From an uncultured Eubacteriales bacterium (GTDB lineage Bacteria > Bacillota > Clostridia > Lachnospirales > CAG-274): a DNA stretch of 54,575 nt. This document shows, in pieces, positions 25,719 through 33,784 of this stretch. The DNA is taken from contig CABVAP010000002.1 of NCBI GenBank assembly GCA_902496345.1, forward strand, positions 1 to 54,575. The letters are read 5' to 3'. The first letter of the stretch is position 1. Each line of letters begins with the position of its first letter. The notes under the pieces were generated by a model. It was given only the letters and a program-made list of their open reading frames with translations, had not been told where the DNA came from and ran no database searches. A program made the translations under genes and the position numbers.

Positions 25719-26780
25719 TTAGTCTAAAATATGATAAGATTCATCACAATCCCAATTGTGAAAAGTATACATTTTGGAATAAACATTGTAAGCCATATCT
25801 ATGAGAGGAAAGAGAGCAACAGCACCTGTTCCCTCACCAAGGCACATATCAGCGTTTATAATAGGAGATAAACCAAGTTTATCAAAAACAAATTTACAAG
25901 CAGGTTCTTTTGATATATGTGAGGCAATAACAAAATTTTTAACATCAGGGCATATATCAATAGCTAAAGTAGCACTTGTAGCAGATATAAAACCATCGAT
26001 AACGATAGGTATTCTACAAACCGCACCACCGATAAACACGCCGACAAGACCGGCTATATCAAGACCGCCGACTTTAGATAAAACGTCAATAGGGTCGTTT
26101 TTGTCCGGCTTGTTAAGCTCAATAGCTCTTTTAATTGCATTAATCTTATTTTTAAGGCCGGCAGACGAAAGACCGGCACCCTTACCGGTAACATTTTCAA
26201 CAGGTTCATCAAATAAAGCAGATATAATAGCACTGCTTGTTGTTGTATTACCGATACCCATTTCACCGGTTGCAATGATGTCATAACCATCATTTTTAAG
26301 TTCAATAACCTTGTTTATACCGACCTCAATAGCTGAAATAGCTGTATCCCTTGTCATAGCCGGCTCTTTTGTCATATTTTTAGTACCGTATGCAATTTTA
26401 AAACGTTTGTCTGTAACATCAGGAACATCAACAGCAACACCAATATCAATAGGGAAAATATCAGCACCAGCAACTTTACCCATAATACAAACACTTGTAA
26501 GACCTTTAGAAAAATTTTTAGTAACAGTTGCTGTCATTCCTTTACCAGTTTGGGTAACACCCTCATCAACAACACCGTTGTCAGCACACATAACAATAAC
26601 AGCTTTTTTTTGAATATTATATTGTTCAGCTTTTTTAATTCCGGAAATTTGAGTTATAATATCTTCAAGCTTACCCAAACTAAAAAGTGGCTTAGCGACA
26701 TCAAGCCAATGTTGTTTAGATTTTTCAATTGCCGTTTCGTCTAGCTTTTCAATTTTAGATATAGCGTCATAAAGTTTCAT
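25719..26780 (-). CDS. cobT: Nicotinate-nucleotide-dimethylbenzimidazole phosphoribosyltransferase
   Basis: 353 residues. Activates a lower-ligand base by transferring phosphoribose from nicotinate mononucleotide. Motifs: CADNGVVDEGV near 65-75, TGEMGIGNTTTS near 171-182 and the catalytic glutamate in LGEGTGAV near residue 316. No lower-ligand synthesis gene (bluB or bza type) is visible in the window, so the natural base may be salvaged and need not be dimethylbenzimidazole. A longer in-frame start lies 27 bases upstream. I prefer the ATG at 26780 behind AAAGGTGAT. It follows cobO by about 40 bases and precedes cobC. Confidence 0.95.
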   Translation of the reverse strand: MKLYDAISKIEKLDETAIEKSKQHWLDVAKPLFSLGKLEDIITQISGIKKAEQYNIQKKAVIVMCADNGVVDEGVTQTGKGMTATVTKNFSKGLTSVCIMGKVAGADIFPIDIGVAVDVPDVTDKRFKIAYGTKNMTKEPAMTRDTAISAIEVGINKVIELKNDGYDIIATGEMGIGNTTTSSAIISALFDEPVENVTGKGAGLSSAGLKNKINAIKRAIELNKPDKNDPIDVLSKVGGLDIAGLVGVFIGGAVCRIPIVIDGFISATSATLAIDICPDVKNFVIASHISKEPACKFVFDKLGLSPIINADMCLGEGTGAVALFPLIDMAYNVYSKMYTFHNWDCDESYHILD

Positions 26781-26820
26781 AGAATCACCTTTAATATCAA
26801 TTGTCATTATTTTAAGTCAA

Positions 26821-27351
26821 TTATTTTTCAATCATAATTCTTGAGCCGATACCCTTGTCAAAAGGGTGTTTTATTTTGATTATGTCAGAAACATAATCAG
26901 CATAATCAAAAAGTTTTCTGTCCGGATTTCTTCCTGTCATAACAATTTCAAGACCCTCCGGTTTATTTTCGATAAACTCAATAACTCTATCAAGTTCAAC
27001 ATAATTTTTGTCCACAGCATTAATTAGTTCATCAAGTATAAGTAAGTCAAAATTTTCGTCTTCAGCCTTTTTTGTAACTCTTTCAAATTCGTTGCTGTAA
27101 TACTCTCTAGCCTCGATGTGTTCTTCATCTGTCATAAATCTGGTAAATTTTGCTTTAGAGTAACCGTCAGTAACAGTAATACCGTCTATTTGTTTTAATA
27201 CACATATTTCACTGCTAGAACCGTCTTTCATAAATTGAGAAAATAAAACTTTTCCACCGGCACCGGCACATCTAACAGCTAAACCAACAGAAGCCGTAGT
27301 CTTACCCTTTCCGTCACCAAAATAAATATGAACAAGACCTTTACAGTTCAT
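26821..27351 (-). CDS. cobO: Corrinoid adenosyltransferase, CobO/BtuR (CobA) type
   Basis: 176 residues, cytoplasmic. It transfers the adenosyl group of ATP to Co(I) of a corrinoid. P-loop GDGKGKTT at 12-19, the Walker-B-like LLILDELINAV and the C-terminal EIVMTGRNPDRKL and KHPFDKGIGSR blocks identify the CobO family, not PduO or EutT. Length is slightly below the approximately 200 residues of proteobacterial CobO because the N-terminal extension is short. Start ATG at 27351 behind GGAGTGGT. Ten bases after the hemB stop. Confidence 0.95.
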   Translation of the reverse strand: MNCKGLVHIYFGDGKGKTTASVGLAVRCAGAGGKVLFSQFMKDGSSSEICVLKQIDGITVTDGYSKAKFTRFMTDEEHIEAREYYSNEFERVTKKAEDENFDLLILDELINAVDKNYVELDRVIEFIENKPEGLEIVMTGRNPDRKLFDYADYVSDIIKIKHPFDKGIGSRIMIEK

Positions 27352-27361
27352 AATACCACTC

Positions 27362-28351
27362 CTAACCGATTATATTATCATCAATAAGTTTTGCAATTTC
27401 TTTTGCATAATATGTAATAAGAATATCAGCACCGGCTCTAAACATACAAACAGTACTTTCAGCAACGATAGACATTTCGTCTATGTAACCAAGTTTTGCA
27501 CCGGCTTTAATCATAGAATATTCACCGCTAACGCTATATAAAGCGACAGGTCTGTTAAATTTATCTTTAACTTTAGTTAAAATATCAAGATAAGCCATAG
27601 CCGGTTTAACCATAAGAATATCAGCACCCTCATTAACATCAAGTTCAGCCTCAAAAATAGCCTCTTTACTGTTATGGAAATCCATTTGATAGCTTTTTCT
27701 ATCGCCGAAAGAAGGGGCAGAATCCGCCGCATCTCTAAAAGGTCCATAAAAAGCAGAAGAATATTTAACAGAGTAGGACATAATTGGAGTATTTACAAAT
27801 CCGTTTTCGTCAAGGACTTGACGAATTTTAGCAATTCGACCGTCCATCATATCAGACGGTGCAACCATATCAGCACCAGCTTGAACGTGAGATAAAGCAG
27901 TTTTAGCGATTACCTCAAGACTTTTATCGTTGTCAACATATTCTCCACAGAGTATGCCACAATGACCGTGAGATGTATATTCACACATACAAACATCAGT
28001 AATACAATAAAAGTCAGAAAATTCTTTTTTTATATATCTAAGGGCTTTTTGAACAATGCCGTCTTTGTCCCAAGCACTACTGCCACATTCATCTTTTTTG
28101 TCCGGAATACCGAATATAAGAACAGACTTAACGCCACTTTCAGAAAGTTCAGAAAACAACTCGCCAAGTCGGTCAATACTCCATCTAAATTGATTTGGCA
28201 TAGTTGGAATTTCCTCTTTTATGTTTTGACCTTCTGTAACAAAAAAAGGATAGATAAGGGAATTTTTAGAAATCCTTGTTTCTCTAACCATATTTCGTAA
28301 AGTCTTTGTTGTACGTAATCTTCTAGGCCTTTGTGTAAGTTCAAAACTCAT
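27362..28351 (-). CDS. hemB: Delta-aminolevulinic acid dehydratase (porphobilinogen synthase)
   Basis: 329 residues. Condenses two aminolevulinate molecules to porphobilinogen. Schiff-base lysines Lys196 (SYSVKYSSAFYGPFR) and Lys249 (ILMVKPAMAYLD) are present. The zinc cysteines are Cys121, Cys123 and Cys131 in DVCMCEYTSHGHCG, so this is a zinc-dependent, not magnesium-only, enzyme. It overlaps the cbiP stop by four bases (ATGA), which indicates translational coupling. Its place between cbiP and cobO, far from hemA and hemC, shows that the uroporphyrinogen genes are dispersed through the B12 operon and serve corrinoid synthesis. Confidence 0.96.
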   Translation of the reverse strand: MSFELTQRPRRLRTTKTLRNMVRETRISKNSLIYPFFVTEGQNIKEEIPTMPNQFRWSIDRLGELFSELSESGVKSVLIFGIPDKKDECGSSAWDKDGIVQKALRYIKKEFSDFYCITDVCMCEYTSHGHCGILCGEYVDNDKSLEVIAKTALSHVQAGADMVAPSDMMDGRIAKIRQVLDENGFVNTPIMSYSVKYSSAFYGPFRDAADSAPSFGDRKSYQMDFHNSKEAIFEAELDVNEGADILMVKPAMAYLDILTKVKDKFNRPVALYSVSGEYSMIKAGAKLGYIDEMSIVAESTVCMFRAGADILITYYAKEIAKLIDDNIIG

Positions 28352-29871
28352 TTTTTAATTCCTTCTTTCAATATTTTATAAATTTTATTCATATCAATAT
28401 TTTGACGTATTGTATCAGCAAGAATATCATATTGCTTTTCTTTATATTCTCTCATATTTAATACCTTAATTGATGTATTGTCAAGACCTTTTTGCTTTGC
28501 AATAGATGATATAATTTTTTCAAGTATATTTTGAGAGTCAAAAAAGCCGTGTACGTAAGTACCATATACATTTTCAGAATTAACTCCGTCAGTCTTTTCT
28601 TCTGTAACACCTGAAAATTCTTCACATAGGACATTCATATTTTTAGCCGTACTGTCGGTTATAAAAGAATTTCCGTTGTGTATTTCATACCCCTCAAAAT
28701 GTTCACCGGAAAGACTTGAAAGCACACCGGAAATATTTTTCACAATTCCGTTTACTCTGGTTCTGATTTTATCTTTTTGAAAAATTGTTTCTATAGGCAA
28801 AAGTCCAATTCCCTGAAACTCGCCTTTTTTGTCGGTTTCTTCAAAGTCAATAATTTTTTGCCCAAGAATTTGATAACCACCGCATACACCGAAAACTATT
28901 TTACCTTTTGATGCAAGTTTTTTAATTTCAGCCTCTAAACCATTTTCCCTAAGCCATAATAAATCGCTAACTGTGTTTTTTGTTCCAGGAATAATAACCA
29001 TATCTGACTGCCCAAGTTCATAAACATTTTTAACATATCTAAGGTTTATAAGTTCAGAGCTTTCAAAGACGTTAAAGTCCGTAAAATTTGATATTTTAGG
29101 CAATTTTATAACAGCGATATTTATAATTCCTGTTGTTTTTTTGTTTTCAAATCTTTCAGATAAACTATCTTCATCATCAATATCACAATTTACATAAGGA
29201 ACTATACCGATAACATCTTTTTTTGCCTTTTCCTCAAGCATATCAATTCCGTCTTTTAAAATTCCCTTGTCACCTCTAAACTTGTTTACAATAAGACCCT
29301 TTACATAATCTTTTTCATCGTCTTCAAGTAAATCAACTGTACCGATAAGTTGAGCGAAAACGCCCCCTCTGTCAATATCACCAACAAGTAAAACAGGAGC
29401 TTTAACAAGTTTAGCCATACCCATATTAACAATATCATCTTTTTTAAGATTAATTTCTGCCGGACTTCCGGCACCCTCTATAACTATAATGTCATATTTT
29501 TTTTCAAGTTCATTAAATGCGTTTAAAATATCCGGTATAAACTTCTTTTTGTTTTTATAATAATCTTTAGCCGACATAGTTCCGATAACTTCACCATTGA
29601 CAATAACTTGTGAACCAACATCATTTGTCGGCTTTAGCAAAATAGGGTTCATTGAAACTTCTGGTTCAATGCCGGCTGCTTCAGCCTGCATAACTTGCGC
29701 TCTTCCCATTTCAAGACCATTTTTTGTTATAAATGAGTTAAGTGCCATATTTTGAGATTTAAAAGGAGCAACTGTATAACCGTCTTGTTTAAAAACTCGA
29801 CATAAACCGGCAGTAATAAGACTTTTGCCGACATTTGACATAGTTCCTTGAATCATAATAGTTAAAGCCAT
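28348..29871 (-). CDS. cbiP: Cobyric acid synthase (CbiP/CobQ)
   Basis: 507 residues. Glutamine-dependent amidation of adenosylcobyrinic acid a,c-diamide at positions b, d, e and g. N-terminal synthetase domain with MIQGTMSNVGKSL, then a class I amidotransferase domain with FGVCGGYQILG (nucleophile Cys330) and GTYVHGFFD near the C-terminus. The in-frame ATG at 29889 lies within the cobD end. I choose the ATG at 29871 because AGGTGAT precedes it directly and the protein then starts MALTIMIQGT like its homologues. Four bases after the cobD stop; the last four bases overlap hemB. Confidence 0.95.
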   Translation of the reverse strand: MALTIMIQGTMSNVGKSLITAGLCRVFKQDGYTVAPFKSQNMALNSFITKNGLEMGRAQVMQAEAAGIEPEVSMNPILLKPTNDVGSQVIVNGEVIGTMSAKDYYKNKKKFIPDILNAFNELEKKYDIIVIEGAGSPAEINLKKDDIVNMGMAKLVKAPVLLVGDIDRGGVFAQLIGTVDLLEDDEKDYVKGLIVNKFRGDKGILKDGIDMLEEKAKKDVIGIVPYVNCDIDDEDSLSERFENKKTTGIINIAVIKLPKISNFTDFNVFESSELINLRYVKNVYELGQSDMVIIPGTKNTVSDLLWLRENGLEAEIKKLASKGKIVFGVCGGYQILGQKIIDFEETDKKGEFQGIGLLPIETIFQKDKIRTRVNGIVKNISGVLSSLSGEHFEGYEIHNGNSFITDSTAKNMNVLCEEFSGVTEEKTDGVNSENVYGTYVHGFFDSQNILEKIISSIAKQKGLDNTSIKVLNMREYKEKQYDILADTIRQNIDMNKIYKILKEGIKK

Positions 29872-29875
29872 AGTA

Positions 29876-30934
29876 TCACCTATTTTCATTATATTTTTCT
29901 AAAATCTTTTTTATAGAAATAATAAATTTTTCATTATCGTTGTGAGTTTTTACCGCAATACGAAAAAATCCTTTTGAAAGTCCACGATAATTTTTACAAT
30001 CTCGAATAATGATGTCATAATCAAGTAACAAAGCCGTTAAATCAATGTCAGATTTAAAAAGTATGTAGTTTGCCTTTGACCCAAAAGTTTTAAATCCCAA
30101 TTGTTTTAACTGAGATAATAAAAACTCCCTTTCCTCTTTGATATAAAGCCTTGTTTTTTTCGGAATATCCCTATCCGATAGAGCAGCAATTCCAGCCGTT
30201 TGGGCAATAGATGAAACATTCCAAGGCTGTCGAATTTGATAAATCTTCTGTATAACATCATTATCCCCACAAATAGCATATCCAAGTCGTAAACCGGCAA
30301 TAGCATACATTTTTGTAAACGCTTTAAGTATCATAAAATTTTGATATTCATATATGTATTCAATAGTGGAATATTTTTCAAAATTTTCAACAAAGTCCAT
30401 AAAACACTCATCTATGACAAGAAAAGCATTACACACCCTAGCCTTTTTAATAATTTCAAGAACAAAATCTTTTTTTATACATTTGCCGGTAGGATTATTA
30501 GGGTTGCATACAAAAATCATATCAACATCAGGATTTATATAATCAAGTAAATCAGAAGAAATTTGAAATTCTTTTTCTTCCTGTAAAAAATAAAATTCTT
30601 TTTCACATTCAATAGAATTAAGAGCATTTTCATATTCAGCAAAAGTCGGCTGTACTATTAACGCTTTTTTTGGCTTTAAAGCAAGCACAATGTTAAATAT
30701 AATATCCCCTGCCCCATTTCCGCAAACTATATTTTCTTCTTTTACATTTTCAAATGTTGCTATAGAAGATATAAGTTCTGAACATTCAATATCCGGATAA
30801 TTAATAACACTGTCAATATTTTGAATAATTGCATTTTTTATTTTTTTCGAAAGTCCAAGAGGGTTTATATTTGCCGAAAAATCTATCATATTTCTGTCAT
30901 ATCGGTAAATATCTCCACCGTGTATTTTTTTCAA
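29876..30934 (-). CDS. cobD: L-threonine-O-3-phosphate decarboxylase
   Basis: 352 residues, fold-type I PLP enzyme related to histidinol-phosphate aminotransferase. It makes (R)-1-aminopropan-2-ol phosphate for the nucleotide-loop linker. The start MKKIHGGDIY and FSANINPLG are typical of CobD and distinguish it from HisC. NPNNPTG at 144-150, VIDECF, and the probable PLP lysine Lys208 in FTKMYAIAGLRLGY. The four-base overlap with cbiB, whose product uses this molecule, supports the assignment. No threonine kinase (PduX) gene is in the window. Confidence 0.93.
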   Translation of the reverse strand: MKKIHGGDIYRYDRNMIDFSANINPLGLSKKIKNAIIQNIDSVINYPDIECSELISSIATFENVKEENIVCGNGAGDIIFNIVLALKPKKALIVQPTFAEYENALNSIECEKEFYFLQEEKEFQISSDLLDYINPDVDMIFVCNPNNPTGKCIKKDFVLEIIKKARVCNAFLVIDECFMDFVENFEKYSTIEYIYEYQNFMILKAFTKMYAIAGLRLGYAICGDNDVIQKIYQIRQPWNVSSIAQTAGIAALSDRDIPKKTRLYIKEEREFLLSQLKQLGFKTFGSKANYILFKSDIDLTALLLDYDIIIRDCKNYRGLSKGFFRIAVKTHNDNEKFIISIKKILEKYNENR

Positions 30935-31917
30935 AGCACACCAACCCCCAATAAAAAACGAATAAGGAAAGCCAAAGAGCCAAACAAAATAACAGCCAGA
31001 ATAGATGCCATATACATAAGTCTGTTTACATCAATAATATTTTGTGGTTGAATTTTTTTAATTGGTTCACCAATAAAAGGCTTTTCGTATAGCTTTCCAA
31101 AATAATAGGCATTACCAGCAAGTTGTATATCCAAAGCACCGGCACAAACGGCCTCAGTTTGAGCCGAATTAGGACTTGCGTGTTTTAGCCTGTCCCTTTT
31201 AAAAATTTTAAAAGCATTTTTATAATCAAATCCAAGTAAAAAACTTGATAAGATAAGTAAAACAGCAGAAATTCTTGACGGTAAAAAATTAACAAAATCA
31301 TCAATTTTAGCTGCACATCTGCCAAGATATATATATTTGTCATTTTTGTAGCCAACCATAGAATCCATAGTGTTTATAGCCTTGTAGAATACACCAAGGA
31401 CACTACCGCCGATAAATAAATAAAAAAGAGGAGCGATAACACCGTCAGATAAATTTTCAGCGACCGTTTCAACGGTAGCTTTAATAATGCCTGTTTTATC
31501 AAGCACTTTAGTATCTCTACCAACAATCATAGAAACAGCATATCTAGCCCCCTCCACATCATCATCAGAGAGCTTTTTGTAAACTTTCATACTTTCTTTT
31601 TTAAGAGATTTAGTTGCAAGCATAAAGTAGCAAATAACGCTTTCAAAAGCAAGTCCCAAATAATTGTTTATTGAATAAAAAATATAATCTATCATAAAAA
31701 TAACTCCTGTAGATATAAAACAGACAAATATAGCAAGAAATCCACCACCTGCCAAAAGACCATTTTTACTATTAGGGAAAATTTTTCTAGTAATTTTTTC
31801 AGATACTTCAATCAACTTACCAATAAGGCATATAGGGTGATAAATCCAATATGGGTCACCAAAAATCAAATCTAATATAAAACCGATAAAACAAGCATAT
31901 AAAGAATATTCAAACAT
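30931..31917 (-). CDS. cbiB: Adenosylcobinamide-phosphate synthase, CbiB
   Basis: 328 residues, integral membrane protein with about five helices. Joins aminopropanol phosphate to adenosylcobyric acid. Family signature near the N-terminus: LDLIFGDPYWIYHPICLIGKLI in two parts (about 16-37), then DDVEGARYAVSMIVGRDT and VETVAENLSDGVIAPLFYLF. The ATG at 31917 follows GAGGAT. It overlaps cobD by four bases (ATGA) and starts 27 bases after the small cobU-like gene. Confidence 0.95.
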   Translation of the reverse strand: MFEYSLYACFIGFILDLIFGDPYWIYHPICLIGKLIEVSEKITRKIFPNSKNGLLAGGGFLAIFVCFISTGVIFMIDYIFYSINNYLGLAFESVICYFMLATKSLKKESMKVYKKLSDDDVEGARYAVSMIVGRDTKVLDKTGIIKATVETVAENLSDGVIAPLFYLFIGGSVLGVFYKAINTMDSMVGYKNDKYIYLGRCAAKIDDFVNFLPSRISAVLLILSSFLLGFDYKNAFKIFKRDRLKHASPNSAQTEAVCAGALDIQLAGNAYYFGKLYEKPFIGEPIKKIQPQNIIDVNRLMYMASILAVILFGSLAFLIRFLLGVGVL

Positions 31918-31944
31918 AATATAATCCTCAATTATTTAATTCTG

Positions 31945-32274
31945 TCACTTAATCCTAGTACCTATTCCAATTTGTACTCGCCAGACCTCGTCACATTTTT
32001 TTACAATCTCACATAATGCTCGACCAACTTCTTCTCTCCAAATCCTCTCGCCTTTGTCAATAGGAACAATTCCGGAGCCAATTTCATCACTAATTATAAC
32101 ATCAAAACCAGAATTAAAAATATAATTTATAAATTCATCAACACTTTTATTGTCATTTATTATTGACTTCATTTTCAAATGAAAATCCCTAAAAATTTTA
32201 TTTTCTTCAATTTTCAATTCATTAATAACAAAATCAACTTTACCTTGAAACGCACCACCAACGACTAAAATCAT
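31945..32274 (-). CDS. Small CobU-like protein with degenerate P-loop
   Basis: 109 residues, against about 175 for full CobU. The start resembles the CobU P-loop but reads VGGAFQGKVDF, with valine where Ser/Thr should follow GK. The second half, ISDEIGSGIVP, then EVGRAL and DEVWRVQIGIGTRIK, matches the CobU C-terminus. The segment carrying the guanylylated histidine in CobU is missing. Kinase or guanylyltransferase activity is therefore doubtful; a regulatory or partner role with the intact CobU encoded nearby is possible. The ATG at 32274 shares one base with the cobS stop (TGATG), so it is translationally coupled. It is intact with good spacing, so probably not a pseudogene. Confidence 0.75.
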   Translation of the reverse strand: MILVVGGAFQGKVDFVINELKIEENKIFRDFHLKMKSIINDNKSVDEFINYIFNSGFDVIISDEIGSGIVPIDKGERIWREEVGRALCEIVKKCDEVWRVQIGIGTRIK

Positions 32275-33047
32275 CAAATCACCACCAAAAATAAAATAAC
32301 CTCAACTATAATTATTGCCAGTTCACAAACTTGCAAAAAGAAACCTGCTAAATCGCCCGTTATCCCACCAAAATTTTTTTTACAATTGAAATAATGGTAT
32401 AAAAAGCAAATTATTGCCGTTAAGAGCAAAGCGATTCCACCGAATAAATTTACATAAACAGCGATAATTTCGACAATAACAATAAAACTTATCATAGTAA
32501 TTCTAACAGCTATCTTGTCAGCATTTTTGTTAAACATAACAGCAAGACCTGTTTTTTTAGCCATAGGAAAGACAACAACGCTAAAAGCACTAAAAGTTCT
32601 TGAAATAACATAGCCAAATGAAATCATTTCCAGAGCAGGAATATTAGCTTCGCTCCAAAATCCAATAGATAAAACAAAATAAGAAATCCCCCATATTATA
32701 GCAAAGGCACCAGAGTTAGGGTCTTTCAATATTTCTAATCTTTTTTCTGTATCAGCATAAGAATTTATACCGTCAGCAGTATCAAGAAATCCGTCAAAAT
32801 GTATTCCACCCGTAATAAAAATAGGGATAATAGACATAATACAAGCAAATAATAGCTTTCCACAGTTATATGTAATCAAAGTTTTACCGATTAAATAAAC
32901 AATAATCCCAATAACAGCACCAATCAGAGGAAAAAAGCAAAAAGCATATTTCATACTTTTTTCGTTCCAATCAACTCTGGGAACAGGGATTTTAGAATAC
33001 ATAGAGAAAGCTATAAATAAAGCATTCAATAAATTTTTAAAAAACAT
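32274..33047 (-). CDS. cobS: Adenosylcobinamide-GDP ribazoletransferase (cobalamin synthase)
   Basis: 257 residues, multi-pass membrane enzyme that joins alpha-ribazole (phosphate) to adenosylcobinamide-GDP, the last step of assembly. CobS signatures: FFPLIGAVIG, GGIHFDGFLDTADG with the acidic metal site, LKDPNSGAFAI, and near the end FGGITGDLAGFFLQ. An in-frame GTG at 33059 exists, but the ATG at 33047 has the better-spaced GGGTGAG. It lies 17 bases after the cobU stop and shares one base with the small cobU-like gene. Like CbiB it should sit in the cytoplasmic membrane. Confidence 0.95.
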   Translation of the reverse strand: MFFKNLLNALFIAFSMYSKIPVPRVDWNEKSMKYAFCFFPLIGAVIGIIVYLIGKTLITYNCGKLLFACIMSIIPIFITGGIHFDGFLDTADGINSYADTEKRLEILKDPNSGAFAIIWGISYFVLSIGFWSEANIPALEMISFGYVISRTFSAFSVVVFPMAKKTGLAVMFNKNADKIAVRITMISFIVIVEIIAVYVNLFGGIALLLTAIICFLYHYFNCKKNFGGITGDLAGFFLQVCELAIIIVEVILFLVVI

Positions 33048-33064
33048 AAACTCACTCACCCAAA

Positions 33065-33595
33065 TTATTTTTTCAAGAAGATAGGTATACCAAAAACAAC
33101 CTCAACCACAGAATTAGCAAACTTAGCAAGTTCAACATTTACTTTCCCAAGTTTTTCGATATAATCCATAGTTTCGTTATCATATATTTTTCCATCAGAA
33201 AACACATCGTTTGTGACAAGAACCAAGTTGTCACAGTTTGAATTAATATTTAAAATTCCAGCTAAAATATCTGAAACAGCATTCACATTTTTATCAGAAA
33301 AAATTTCATTTGCAATAAGATTAGACATACATTCAAGAATAATAGTAGCCTTTAAAAAGTTTTGATTTTCCGAAAATTTTTTAAATTCCGAAAAACATTC
33401 TAAAGTTGTAAATCCTTTACCTTTTCGCAACTTCTTGTGTCTTTCAATTTTCTGTAAACTTTCATTTCCAAATGGAATCATAGTAGCTATGTATATAAGT
33501 TTTTGCGACTTTGATTTATTAAATAAATCAACTGCCATTTTTTCAGCATATTCGCTTTTTCCGCTACCGCTTCCACCACTAACAATTAAAAACAT
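33065..33595 (-). CDS. cobU: Adenosylcobinamide kinase / adenosylcobinamide-phosphate guanylyltransferase
   Basis: 176 residues. P-loop GGSGSGKS at 7-14 and ERHKKLRKGKGFTTLE with His53, the position guanylylated in the family; VTNDVFSDG replaces the usual VTNEVG, and the C-terminus reads KFANSVVEVVFGIPI. It phosphorylates adenosylcobinamide and transfers GMP to it. The ATG at 33595 follows ATTGGTGATATT. Its first roughly 170 bases and the leader are repeated, in damaged form, immediately upstream at 33610-33784. Confidence 0.93.
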   Translation of the reverse strand: MFLIVSGGSGSGKSEYAEKMAVDLFNKSKSQKLIYIATMIPFGNESLQKIERHKKLRKGKGFTTLECFSEFKKFSENQNFLKATIILECMSNLIANEIFSDKNVNAVSDILAGILNINSNCDNLVLVTNDVFSDGKIYDNETMDYIEKLGKVNVELAKFANSVVEVVFGIPIFLKK

Positions 33596-33609
33596 AATAT
33601 CACCAATTA

Positions 33610-33772
33610 CTTTTTGTGTCTTTTAATTTCCTGTAAACTTTCATTTCTAAACAAAATCATAGTGACTATACGTAAATTGTTCACATTTTTGATTTATTAA
33701 ATAAATCAACAGTCACTTTTCAACATATTCACACTTTCCACTATCGCTTCCACCACTAACAATTAAAAACAT
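33610..33772 (-). pseudogene. Broken tandem copy of the 5' end of cobU
   Basis: This stretch between cbiA and cobU matches the first roughly 55 codons of cobU plus its ribosome-binding leader, displaced by about 177-179 bases. Reading from the ATG at 33772 gives MFLIVSGGSDSGKCEYVEK and then TGA, with the P-loop changed from SGKS to SGKC and further substitutions and small indels beyond. The translated piece is only 19 residues. It looks like an old tandem duplication that has decayed; it may still act as a short leader ORF with the same ribosome binding site as cobU. Confidence 0.85.
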
Positions 33773-33784
33773 AATATCACCAAT

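Noticed and set aside
25801..26286. 161-codon plus-strand frame over cobT
   Set aside because: Shadow of cobT in the opposite strand; its apparent protein-like composition comes from the complement of Gly/Ala-rich codons.
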